Part shown: positions 42,657 through 52,000 of the stretch, in pieces | How positions within the stretch are numbered: the first letter of the stretch is position 1 | Layout of the letters: every line of letters starts with the position of its first letter | DNA from: Deltaproteobacteria bacterium | GTDB lineage: Bacteria; Desulfobacterota; Binatia; HRBIN30; JACQVA1 | DNA length: 64,000 bases | NCBI GenBank assembly: GCA_016178705.1 | Contig: JACOST010000028.1 | Span: 192,951 to 256,950 of the forward strand | Reading direction: 5' to 3' | Notes under the pieces: generated by a model | Seen by the model: only the letters and a program-made list of their open reading frames with translations | Databases searched by the model: none | Told to the model about the DNA's origin: nothing | Program-made: the position numbers and the translations under genes

Positions 42657-43490
42657 TCAATCCGCCGCCAGCCGTGCGGCGTGTAGCGGCGCGCCGATCT
42701 CTTCATAGCCTCGCTGCGCCTGTTGCAGCAACTGCGCGCGCGTCACGTCGTCGCCGAGGACGGCGGCCAGCTCGGCGCGCCATTCACAGAGCGCGGGCGC
42801 GAGCGTCTTCGCTCCGGTGCGTTCGATCAGTTCGGCGGCGCTGGCGAGGGCGGCTTCGGCGGCGGCGCGGGCACCGGCGCCGTCGCGACGGAGGAGCGCG
42901 CGGGCGATGACGCCATGGGCCGCGGCTTCGTACATGCCGCGCAGCGAGCGGCGGCAAGGCGTGATCGCCTCTGCTGCCGCGGACTGCGCGGCCGATAGGT
43001 CGCCCGTTTGCAGCAGGGCTTCGGCCAGAAGCGCTGCTGCCATGCCTGCCGTTTCCTTTTCGACGTGTCCGAACATGCCGAGCGCGGCGCGCGCCGGTTC
43101 GATGGCATCGGCAGCTCGCCCGGCCGCGAGGTGTGCACCCATCGAACCTTTCACATCGGCGAAGAGGACGGTGACCTGCTTGCGCTCGCCTTCGAGCGCG
43201 GACTTCGATTGCAGGATTTTGTCGGCGAGATGTTTGGGAGTGTAGGCGCGAGGGGATAGGCTGTCAGCAGCGACTCGGGTCGTGGCTGTCACGGGGGGCG
43301 CTGGCGCGGCCACCGGGTGGGCGCACTGCGGGCAGAAACGCGCGGCGGTTGGTACCTCCGCGTCACATTCGGCACACCGCGGCGGCAGCGGCGCCGCGCA
43401 CTGCATGCAGAAGCGTGCGGCCGCGGGACTCTCGCTGCCGCACGTCGTGCAGATTAGCGGTGCGCGCCCGGCATTCGTGCGACGGTTCAC
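42657..43490 (-). CDS. Cyclase paralog H: internally deleted, zinc ribbon joined to TPR tail
   Basis: The 277-residue protein starts with the family zinc ribbons and the usual joint YTPKHLADKILQSKSALEGE and VTVLFADVKGSM, then jumps straight to a TPR-like tail (GAHLAAGRAADAIEPARAAL). Relative to full-length copies about 850 residues (most of the cyclase domain and all of the ATPase) are gone, yet the frame is preserved. It starts with GTG 43490, overlapping the end of cyclase G by 4 bases. It may be an adaptor-like leftover or a decaying gene. The 56 bases at 43183-43238 are identical to 36598-36653 in cyclase B. Confidence 0.8.
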   Translation of the reverse strand: MNRRTNAGRAPLICTTCGSESPAAARFCMQCAAPLPPRCAECDAEVPTAARFCPQCAHPVAAPAPPVTATTRVAADSLSPRAYTPKHLADKILQSKSALEGERKQVTVLFADVKGSMGAHLAAGRAADAIEPARAALGMFGHVEKETAGMAAALLAEALLQTGDLSAAQSAAAEAITPCRRSLRGMYEAAAHGVIARALLRRDGAGARAAAEAALASAAELIERTGAKTLAPALCEWRAELAAVLGDDVTRAQLLQQAQRGYEEIGAPLHAARLAAD

Positions 43491-45616
43491 GGTTCTAGCC
43501 CCACCTTCTTCAGCAGCTCCGTAAAACGCGGGTCGGAGCGCAGCGGGTCGAAGTCGGGATCGACCTTCAACTGCATCACGTAATACGAGCGCTGCTCCTG
43601 CGCCTGCGCCAAGGCCACGAGCGCCTCATCGAGTTGGCCGAGCCCGACGAGGATGCTGGCTACGAAGGCGGGAGAGACGAACTCATCATGCACCCGTTGG
43701 CGCAGATGGTTCAGAACCTTCGTCGCTTCCGCTCGGTTGCCCGCATCGGCATAGACGCGCCCGAGGACCGACTCGATTTCCGGAGAGGACGACAACTGCT
43801 TGGCCTTGAGCAGCTCGGCAATCGCCTCCGGAAATCTGCCGGCGCGCCCGTGGCTGTGCCCGAGCCACTCGTGTGCCCACCAGTTGTCGGGATCGATGGC
43901 GACCGCGGTTCGGAACTGCTCGATCGCGGCATCGTTGCGGCCGGCAAAGTAGAGGTCGTAGCCGTAAAAGATGCAGGCGTTGGGCGACAACGGATCGAGC
44001 TCGACCGCGCGCCGCCCCTCAGCGAATCCCTCATCGAACTGGCCGGCCGCCACCAGGAGGGAGGAGTACCATTGGTGCGCCGAGGCCAACTGCGGCTGCA
44101 GCGTCAACGCGGTCTGGAACTCGTGGCGTGAGCCTTCGATGTCCTGGTCGTACCAGAAGCGTACGAGGGCAAGCCATACGTGCGCTTCCGCCAGCGACGG
44201 GTCGAGCTGCAGCGCCTTCTCTGCCGCCTCGCGGGCGCGCGGCAGAGCCCGGTTCGACGGCAGCGCCCAGTCGACGATCCAGACGTAGTACCCGGCGAGG
44301 CCGACGTACGCCAAAGCATAGTTCGGGTCGCGCGCGATCGCTTGCTGCAGGTAGCGCATCGCCGTGTCCCAGTCGTTGAGCGTCTCGGTGGCATGCCGCG
44401 CCTTCAGGTAGAGCTGATACGCCTCCAGGTCCTCCGTCGGCTTCTGCTCGAGCGTCTGGCGCTCGCCGGCAGCGAGGGTGACCTGCAGCGCCTTCGCCAC
44501 CGTTTCCGCCACCTGGCTGCGGATGGCAAAGATGTCCCGCAGCTCGCGGTCGTAGCTGTCGGACCACAGGTGATAGCCGTCGGCGGCGTTGATGAGCTGG
44601 GCGGTGATGCGCACCTGGTTGCCGGCCTTGGCCACGCTGCCTTCGAGCACAGTGCCGACGTGCAGTTGCGCACCGATGCTTTCGATGGGTTCGTTCTTGC
44701 CTTTGAAGGCGAACGACGAGGTGCGGGCCGCGACGTGCAGGCCCGACACTTTGGACAATGCGGTGATCAAATCTTCCGTGATGCCGTCGCTGAAATACTC
44801 GTTCTCCTTGTCGGAGCTCATGTTGACGAAGGGCAGCACGGCGACGGACTTACGATCCTGGTCGCGAGTCAGCGGGGTGCGTACGGTGGGCGAGACGGAT
44901 GACGAACGATCCGCGGTGCGCGACCACGTGAGATAGGCACCCACAGCTCCCAGCACGACCACCGACACGATGGCGATAGGTAGCGTCCGCCGTCGCGTCA
45001 CCGCCGATTCCGGCGGCCGCGTCGGCTTCGCCTTATCGCTCGCCGCCGGCGCCTCGAATGAAGCCATGCCCTCGAGCCCGGCCTCGCGGATCTGCAGGGC
45101 CTCGTCGAAACCCTTCAGCGCATAGCTGCCGTGGGCGCGCCAGAGGACCGGCTGAAGGAAGGCATCGGCTTCGAGACGCTGCCGCGCACTGTCCGCCACC
45201 GCGGATGACATGAGCACTTGGCCGGGCCTTGCAAGGCCGGAGATGCGGGCGGCGAGGTCGACGGCGAGACCTTCGACGCGCGGCTGCGCCAGATCTCCAT
45301 CGGGTCCGGGCCGTTCGCTCACCTCGCCCATGTGGATGCCGGTGCGCACCCCCGGAAGGTCGGGCTCTTCGCGGTGTACTTGCTGGAGCCGCAGCGCGAA
45401 CAAGACCGCGGCACTGGGCGTCTCGAAGGTCAGGAAGCAGCCGTCGCCGGCCCAGTCGATGATGCGGCCGCCGGACTCGGCCGCCAGCCGTCGCACGTGG
45501 GCCCGATGCCGAGTGATCAACTCGCCGACGGCCTGGTCGCCCCGCTGCGTCTTCAGGGCGGTCGAGTCCGCCAAGTCGGTGAAGACCAGCGTCAGGATAC
45601 GGGAGATGTCCGTCAC
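43487..45616 (-). CDS. Cyclase paralog G: cyclase domain, membrane helix, TolB-like domain, TPR
   Basis: The 709-residue protein differs from its neighbours. It has no zinc ribbon; it opens directly with a class III cyclase domain (LTLVFTDLADSTALK, WAGDGCFLTF; VDLAAR where Asn is usual), then a membrane helix near 215-235 (LPIAIVSVVVLGAVGAYL), a TolB-like domain (VAVLPFVNMSSDKENEYFSDGI) and about ten TPRs. Such proteins occur widely as cyclase/TolB/TPR fusions with the TPRs outside the membrane. I start at GTG 45616, overlapping the end of cyclase E by 4 bases; an upstream frame to 45697 lies inside cyclase E. Its stop overlaps the GTG of H. Confidence 0.85.
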   Translation of the reverse strand: MTDISRILTLVFTDLADSTALKTQRGDQAVGELITRHRAHVRRLAAESGGRIIDWAGDGCFLTFETPSAAVLFALRLQQVHREEPDLPGVRTGIHMGEVSERPGPDGDLAQPRVEGLAVDLAARISGLARPGQVLMSSAVADSARQRLEADAFLQPVLWRAHGSYALKGFDEALQIREAGLEGMASFEAPAASDKAKPTRPPESAVTRRRTLPIAIVSVVVLGAVGAYLTWSRTADRSSSVSPTVRTPLTRDQDRKSVAVLPFVNMSSDKENEYFSDGITEDLITALSKVSGLHVAARTSSFAFKGKNEPIESIGAQLHVGTVLEGSVAKAGNQVRITAQLINAADGYHLWSDSYDRELRDIFAIRSQVAETVAKALQVTLAAGERQTLEQKPTEDLEAYQLYLKARHATETLNDWDTAMRYLQQAIARDPNYALAYVGLAGYYVWIVDWALPSNRALPRAREAAEKALQLDPSLAEAHVWLALVRFWYDQDIEGSRHEFQTALTLQPQLASAHQWYSSLLVAAGQFDEGFAEGRRAVELDPLSPNACIFYGYDLYFAGRNDAAIEQFRTAVAIDPDNWWAHEWLGHSHGRAGRFPEAIAELLKAKQLSSSPEIESVLGRVYADAGNRAEATKVLNHLRQRVHDEFVSPAFVASILVGLGQLDEALVALAQAQEQRSYYVMQLKVDPDFDPLRSDPRFTELLKKVGLEP

Positions 45617-48600
45617 GATCCGAGCTCCTGCGCCAACCGCTCCGCGTATCCCGTCGCGCCCATCTCGGTGAAGAGGCGATGCGCCTCGCGCAGCCACTGC
45701 TGCGCTTCAGAGGCGTCGGCTCGCAGCGCCGCGAGCCGGGCGCGCTCGACGTAGATCTGCGGCTCGTAGGAGCGTGCGCCGGTCGACTGCACCAGCGCCT
45801 GGGCGTGATCCAGTGCGGCTGCGATGGCGACGCTGGCGCCGGCTTCATCGATGGCGCGGCGCACGCGCGCCAGAGCGAGCTGGGCGCGCACCTCGGCGAC
45901 TCGCATCTGCATGCGCACGGCAGTCTCGATCGCTTCCTCGACCAGCGCGCGCGCGCGGGGCTCGTCGCCCAGGCCGAGGTGCGCTTCGGCGAGCGCCGCC
46001 AAGTAGTAGGCGTCCAGAAAGCGCCCCGCCTGGTTGGCGCGACCCAAGTCCAGAGCGAGCTCCAGATTCTCGCGGGCGCTCTGCCACTCCTTGGCCAGGA
46101 CGCAGGCCATGCCGTAGTGGCCGTAGGCGCCGACTCGGCCGAGGACGCTGCCGATCTTCTCAGCGGACTCGATGGCTCGCCGGCCCATCGATTGGGCGCC
46201 CGACGGGTCTCCGGCACGCGAGAGGTTGCGCGCCGACCAGAAGTCGATCCAACTCGCCATCTCATTCCCACCGAAGCGACGGGCGCGCTCGTCGGCGCGG
46301 CGGAGCGCTTCTGCGGCCTCCTGGAAGCGGCCGAGATCGGTCAGGATCACCCCGCAGTGCCAGAGTGAGTCGGCGGTGCAGATGCCGATCGTCGCGATGC
46401 CCAGGGCGGGATCGACTTCGCCGAGCGCGATCTGCTCGGCGTTCATTCTCTGCGCGGCGACGAGATCGCCGAACAGCCAGAGTGAAAAATCGAATGCCGT
46501 GCGCGCCGACCAACGCAGCTCCGGGTCGCCGGTCGCATCCGCCAGAACGACGGACTCCTCGAAGATCGGAATGGCGCGCCGCGGGCTTCCGTCCAGGGCA
46601 TGGATGAGCCCGAGCGAATAGTGGAGACGCACCTGTTCGCGCACGTCGCCGGCCGCCACGGCCAGGGCCTTACCCTCCGCGAAGATCTCAGCGACGCGCT
46701 CGCTGGTCATTCCCAGTCGCCAGCCGAAGAGCAGCAACTGCGACGTCGCCTCGCGGCGCAGAGCTACGCCCGCGTCGAAGGACGGCGCCGACTGCAGGAT
46801 CCCCCACACCTTCTCCCAGTGGCGCACCGCTTCCACCGGACTGTCGAAGCCGGCGACACGAGCGGCCCGCGCGTACCACTGCGACGCGGTCAACGCGTCT
46901 CCCGCCTGCTCCCAATGATAGGCGAGCAGCGCCGCGCGTTCATCGAGCTTGGTGGCGTGCCGTTGCTCGGTGGCACGCGCCACCGCGGCGTGCACCTGCG
47001 CCCGGCGTGCGCCGAGCTGCGAGCGGTACGCGACTTCCTGCGTCAGCGGATGCTTGAAGGCGTACTCGACCTCAGGATAGAGCGCCGTCTCGTAGACGAA
47101 CTCGCCGGCCCGCAACGTATTGAGCGCCGCGGCGAGCCTAGGCGAAGACAGCCGACCGCCCTCGTCCGCCGCGACCACCGCGGCCAGAATCGCGCCGGAG
47201 AACTCCTTGCCGATCACCGACGCGGTCTGCAGCGTGCGCTTCTCGTCGTCGCCGAGACGGTCGATGCGCGCCGCGAGCACCGTCTGCACCGTCGCCGGAA
47301 TCTCCACCGCTTCAACCGAGCCGACCAGGCGATAGGCGCCGTGCGCGCCCGTCAGGCGGCCGCTTTCCAGCAGCGACTGCACGACCTCTTCAATGAAGAA
47401 CGGGTTGCCGCCGGTGCGCCGGTGCACGTACGCCGATAGGCCCGCCACCGAAGGGTCGGATCCCAGCAGATCGGCGAGCAACTCCCGGGTCGCCTCCGGC
47501 CCGAGCGGCAGCAGCGGTATCTGCTGGTAGTACGCCTTGCGCATCCAGTCGGCTCCGTACTCCGGGCGGAAGTTCACCAGCCAGAGCGTACGGGTGTTCT
47601 GCACAGCGGCGATCGAGTGCGCCAGAAAGGCGTCGCTGCCGGGATCGATCCAGTGCAGGTCGTCGAGAAACAGGACGGTCGGCTCGCGCACACTGCGCGC
47701 TTCGGTCAGATGACGCACGAAGGCGAAGAGCTTTTGCTGTCGACCCTCAGGGCTCATGGCGGGCGCCGGCCTGCTGGGATCGGCGACGCCCATGAAGTCG
47801 AACAGGATCGGCAGCAGCTCCTGGAACGCGTCGTCGAGCAGCAGTAACTCACCGGCGATCTTGCGGCGCGCCTCGTGATCGGTGTCGCGCTCGGCGATGC
47901 CGAAGATGTCGCGCAGCATCTCCAGCAGCGGCAGGTGAGGAATGGTCTTGCCGTGCGCCGGGCAGTGTCCTTCGTTGACGCGCACGCCGCGGGCCCGGCA
48001 GCGCTCAACGAACTCGAGGCAGAGGCGGCTCTTACCGGTGCCGGCGTCGGCAACCACGCCGACGACCTGTCCTTGGCCACCGATCGCCGCGTCGAGTGCG
48101 CCCTTGAGCGTCGCCATCTCGCGCTCGCGGCCGACGAACTTCGAGAAGCCGCGCGCGCGGGAGATGTCGAGGCGCGTGCGCAACGACCCGACGCCTTGCA
48201 GCTCGTAGGCGCGCAGCGGGGCGCTCACGCCTTTCAAGTCGAACTCGCCGAGATCGCGGAGTTGAAAGTACCCCTCGACGAGGCGCGCGGTGTGCGCTGT
48301 CAGGTACGTGCTGTCGGCGGCGGCGCGCGATTCCATGCGTTGCGCCAGGCCCACGGTGTGACCCTGCGCCGTGTAGTCCATGCGCAAGTCGTCGCCGATC
48401 CTGCCGACCACCACCTCGCCCGAATTGATCCCGATGCGCGTCGACAGGCTCACACCGGACGTGCGCCGCAGCTCGTCGGCGTAGCCCTTGAGCGCGTCGC
48501 GCAGATGCAGCGCCGCGTAGCAGGCGCGCTGCGCATGGTCCTCGTGCGCGATCGGCGCGCCGAAGAGCGCCATGATGCCGTCGCCGGTGTACTGGTTCAC

Positions 48601-49020
48601 CGTGCCTTCGAAACGATGCACGCCCTCGGTGAGAATCTGAAAGAAGCGATCGAGGATCGTGTGCCACTGTTCGGGATCAAGTTGCTCGGCCAACTCCATC
48701 GAGCCCTTCACATCGGCGAACAGCACGGTGACCTGCTTGCGCTCGCCTTCGAGCGCCGACTTGGATTGCAGAATTTTGTCGGCGAGATGTTTGGGGGTGT
48801 AGGCGCGGGGATCGGGGTTCAGGGGTCGGGGATCGGTCTGGCTTTCAGCTTTCGACCTGTGACTTGTGGCTGTTGTTGCCGCGCTGCATTCGAGGCAGAA
48901 CTTCGCGGCGGGCGGCAGCTCGGTCCCGCAGCTCGCGCAGCGGGCAGCGATGGCCGCGCCGCACTCAAGGCAGAACTTCGCCCGCTCGGGGCTCTCGCAA
49001 CCGCACTTCGCGCAGTTCAT
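45613..49020 (-). CDS. Cyclase paralog E: zinc ribbon, cyclase, AAA ATPase, TPR
   Basis: The 1135-residue protein has zinc ribbons (C3/C6, C17/C20, C28/C31, C42/C45), cyclase domain (about 97-276; metal D103 and D147; Q143 for Lys; G224 for Asn; R228 kept), Walker A ADAGTGKS (324-331), Walker B VLFLDDLHW and long TPR-like repeats. The ATG at 49020 overlaps the stop of F (ATGA), and its own stop overlaps the GTG of G (GTGA). It is the second of four coupled genes. The linker (48806-48838) uses the CGATCCCCGACCCCTGA word found also in cyclase A. Confidence 0.88.
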   Translation of the reverse strand: MNCAKCGCESPERAKFCLECGAAIAARCASCGTELPPAAKFCLECSAATTATSHRSKAESQTDPRPLNPDPRAYTPKHLADKILQSKSALEGERKQVTVLFADVKGSMELAEQLDPEQWHTILDRFFQILTEGVHRFEGTVNQYTGDGIMALFGAPIAHEDHAQRACYAALHLRDALKGYADELRRTSGVSLSTRIGINSGEVVVGRIGDDLRMDYTAQGHTVGLAQRMESRAAADSTYLTAHTARLVEGYFQLRDLGEFDLKGVSAPLRAYELQGVGSLRTRLDISRARGFSKFVGREREMATLKGALDAAIGGQGQVVGVVADAGTGKSRLCLEFVERCRARGVRVNEGHCPAHGKTIPHLPLLEMLRDIFGIAERDTDHEARRKIAGELLLLDDAFQELLPILFDFMGVADPSRPAPAMSPEGRQQKLFAFVRHLTEARSVREPTVLFLDDLHWIDPGSDAFLAHSIAAVQNTRTLWLVNFRPEYGADWMRKAYYQQIPLLPLGPEATRELLADLLGSDPSVAGLSAYVHRRTGGNPFFIEEVVQSLLESGRLTGAHGAYRLVGSVEAVEIPATVQTVLAARIDRLGDDEKRTLQTASVIGKEFSGAILAAVVAADEGGRLSSPRLAAALNTLRAGEFVYETALYPEVEYAFKHPLTQEVAYRSQLGARRAQVHAAVARATEQRHATKLDERAALLAYHWEQAGDALTASQWYARAARVAGFDSPVEAVRHWEKVWGILQSAPSFDAGVALRREATSQLLLFGWRLGMTSERVAEIFAEGKALAVAAGDVREQVRLHYSLGLIHALDGSPRRAIPIFEESVVLADATGDPELRWSARTAFDFSLWLFGDLVAAQRMNAEQIALGEVDPALGIATIGICTADSLWHCGVILTDLGRFQEAAEALRRADERARRFGGNEMASWIDFWSARNLSRAGDPSGAQSMGRRAIESAEKIGSVLGRVGAYGHYGMACVLAKEWQSARENLELALDLGRANQAGRFLDAYYLAALAEAHLGLGDEPRARALVEEAIETAVRMQMRVAEVRAQLALARVRRAIDEAGASVAIAAALDHAQALVQSTGARSYEPQIYVERARLAALRADASEAQQWLREAHRLFTEMGATGYAERLAQELGS
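48806..48838 (-). repeat. GATCCCCGACCCC-type short-word repeat in the linker of cyclase E
   Basis: It encodes the TDPRPLNPDPRA joint. The 18-mer at 48819-48836 matches 2674-2691 in cyclase A on the opposite strand. Confidence 0.8.
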
Positions 49021-52000
49021 GCGCCGATCTCCTTCGCCAGCCGCTCCGCATGTCCCGTGGCGCCGATGGATCGGTAGAGAGCCAGCGCCTCCCGCACCAG
49101 CCGATCGGCAGCCGGCGTGTCACCGAGCGCGGCGCTCAGACGCGCGCGCATCTCCAGGATGCGCGGTGACAGAGCGCGACCCTCGATCGAGTCGACGAGG
49201 TGCTTGGCGCGGTCGATGGCGGCCCCGATCTCTGCGCGCGGCACGACCCCATGGGTCGCCAGGAGAGTCCCGGCCAGCGCCAGCTGGGCCGCCGCCTCGT
49301 AGTAGTGGCAGCCGCCGGCGCTCGCGAGATCGATGCCCTCGCGCGCCGCGGCCACGGCCTCGGCGCGTTGGCCGAGTGCCAGATGTGCCTCCGCGAGTAC
49401 GGCCAACCCCAGGGGAAGGAGCGCGCGCAGCACGCGGCGATCCCGAGCGATCGCGGCGCTCTCGCGGAGGGCGTCGCGAGCGGCGGCGGGCTGTCCTTCA
49501 AGCAGATACGCAAACCCAAGGGTCAGGTACGCGCACATCCGGGACGCCTCGTTGTCGAGCTTCTCCGCAATCTCCAGGCTCCGACGACCGTGCTCCAGGG
49601 TGGACTCGGTGACTCCGCATGTGTACGCGAGCATCGCCCAGGTGACTTGCATCCAGGTGAATATCTCGAGCTCACCTGATTCTTCCGCGACGCGCTCCGC
49701 CTCTCTGACCTGGCTCCATGCCTCCGTGAGGCGCCCCAGATACGTGAGGGCGTGTGCGCGCGCGTGAAGCATCCCCGTTCGCGGGCTGTAGCCGACGATG
49801 TCCTTGCCCAGCCGATTATCCGATCCGACCTCTTCCAGCACCCGCGCCGACCACTCGAGCCCCGCCCGGCCATCGCCCCCGTGGAAGTGCCCAAAGGCTG
49901 GGAACGTTCCAATCGCCGCGCGCAATCCCGGATCGCCACATTCCCGCGCCAAGAGTGCAGCCTCCTCGCCGTAGCGGACGTAGTCATGCGCAGAGCCTGC
50001 GACACTAAACCGCACGAGGCCGTAGCGGCCAACCAACAGAGCCGTTGCGGCGCGATCACCGAGCCCCTCCGTGAGGGCGCGGCCTTCTGCGAACACCGCC
50101 GCCGCCTCTTCTTCACTGCCTCCCATCCGCCAGCCGAGCGAGAGGAGCTGGTTGCATGCGTGCAGCGCCAGCTCGCTGCGCTCGCTGACGTCCTCCACAC
50201 CGGGCGCCAGCTCGCGCACGCGGCGCCAGTGGCGCAGTCCTTCGCGCGGGTCGGAGAGGCCGGCCCACTCGGCGGCGCGACGGTGCCAGCGCGCCGCACG
50301 GCCGCGGTCCTCCGCGTCGGCCCAGTGCTGCGCGATCTCGGCGGCGCGCTCCTCGAGGTTGCCGCCAGCATCTTCTAGCGCCTGTGCCACCGCGGCGTGC
50401 ACACGCGCGCGCCGCTCACGCAACTGCGAGCGCTCGGCCACCTCTTGCGTCAGTGGGTGTTTGAAGGAGTACTCGAGCTGCGGATAGAGCGCCGCTTCGT
50501 AGAGGAACTCCGCCGCCGCCAGCGCCGCCAGCGCTTGGCTGAGTGCCGTCTCGTCGATCGCCGCGACCTTTGTCACCACCAGCCGCAACAACGCCTCGCT
50601 GAACGTCTTACCTATCACCGCCGCGGTTTGCAGGATTTGTTTCTCGCGCTCCGCCAGCCGATCGATGCGTGCCGCCAGGACGGCCTGCACACTCGCCGGG
50701 ACCTCCAGTGCTGCAACCGGGGTCGTCAGCCGGTAGGCACCGCGCTTCCCCGCGAGATGGCCGCTCTCCACCAGCGACTGCACCACCTCCTCGATGAAGA
50801 ACGGGTTGCCCTTCGTTCGCTCGTGAATCATCTCGGGCAGCGCCGCGACACTCGGATCCTCACCAAGTTGATCGCGTAACAACGCGCGGATTGCCTCCGG
50901 TCCCAGCGGTTGTAGCGGGAGGTGTTGATAGTACGAGCGCTGCATCCAACGCGCCTGGTATTCGGGACGGAAGTTGACGAGCCAGAGATCGCGGGTGGCG
51001 GGGACGCTCTCGACGGTCGTCTCCAGGAAGGCGTCGCTCGCGCCGTCGAACCAATGGAGGTCTTCGAGCAGGAATACCCGCGTTCCACCGTACCCCGGGT
51101 CGTGGAGAATCCGCTTCACCACACCGTGTATGCGCTTCTGCCGCTGCTCGGGGTCGATCGCGGGGGACGGGTTCGCAGCATCGGGCACGCCGAAGACGTC
51201 GAAGATGAAGGGCAGGACCTCGCGGAAGCCCTCGTCCATCAGCAGCAGGCGGCCAGCGATCTTCGCCCGCGTCGTTTCCGGCGTGTCTTCATCGGTGATG
51301 GCGTAGAAGGCGCGCCAGACCTCGAGCATCGGCAGCATCGGGATCGACTTGCCGTGCGCGACACCGCGTCCCTCAAGCACCGGAATGCCGCGCGCCCGGC
51401 AGCCGTCGAGGAACTCGGCGCACAGGCGCGACTTGCCGGTGCCTGCGTCGGCCACCACACCCACCACTTGGCCGCTACCGCTGCGGGCGCGTTCAAGTGC
51501 GGCATCGAGCACGGCCATATCGCGATCACGTCCGACGAAGGTCGAGAGCCCGCGCGCTCGCGAGCGGTCGAGGCGCGTGCGAAACGTTCCCACGCCCTCG
51601 AGGTCGAAGAGGCCGACGGGTTCGGTGACGCCCTTCACCTTGGTGCGACCCAGGTCCTGCAACTGGAAGTAGCCCTCGACCAACCGCGCCGTGTGCTCGG
51701 AGAGACAGATGTGTCCGGACTCGGCGAGCGCTTCCATGCGTTGCGCGAAGCCGACGGTGTGTCCTTGCGCAGTGTAGTCCATGCGCAGATCATCGCCGAT
51801 CTTGCCGACCACGACATCGCCGGAATTGAGACCGATGCGCACGCCGAACGGCACTCCGTGCCGCGCCCGGACTTCCTTGGCGTACTCGCGAACGGCGTCG
51901 CGGATGTGCAGCGCCGTGTAGCAGGCGCGGTGCGCGTGATCCTCGTGCGCGATCGGCGCGCCGAAGAGCGCCATGATGCCGTCGCCGGTGTATTGATTCA

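Noticed and set aside
43487-45697. Start of cyclase G at 45697
   Set aside because: That start lies inside cyclase E and adds 27 non-homologous residues; GTG 45616 gives the GTGA overlap seen at the neighbouring junction and begins at the cyclase domain.
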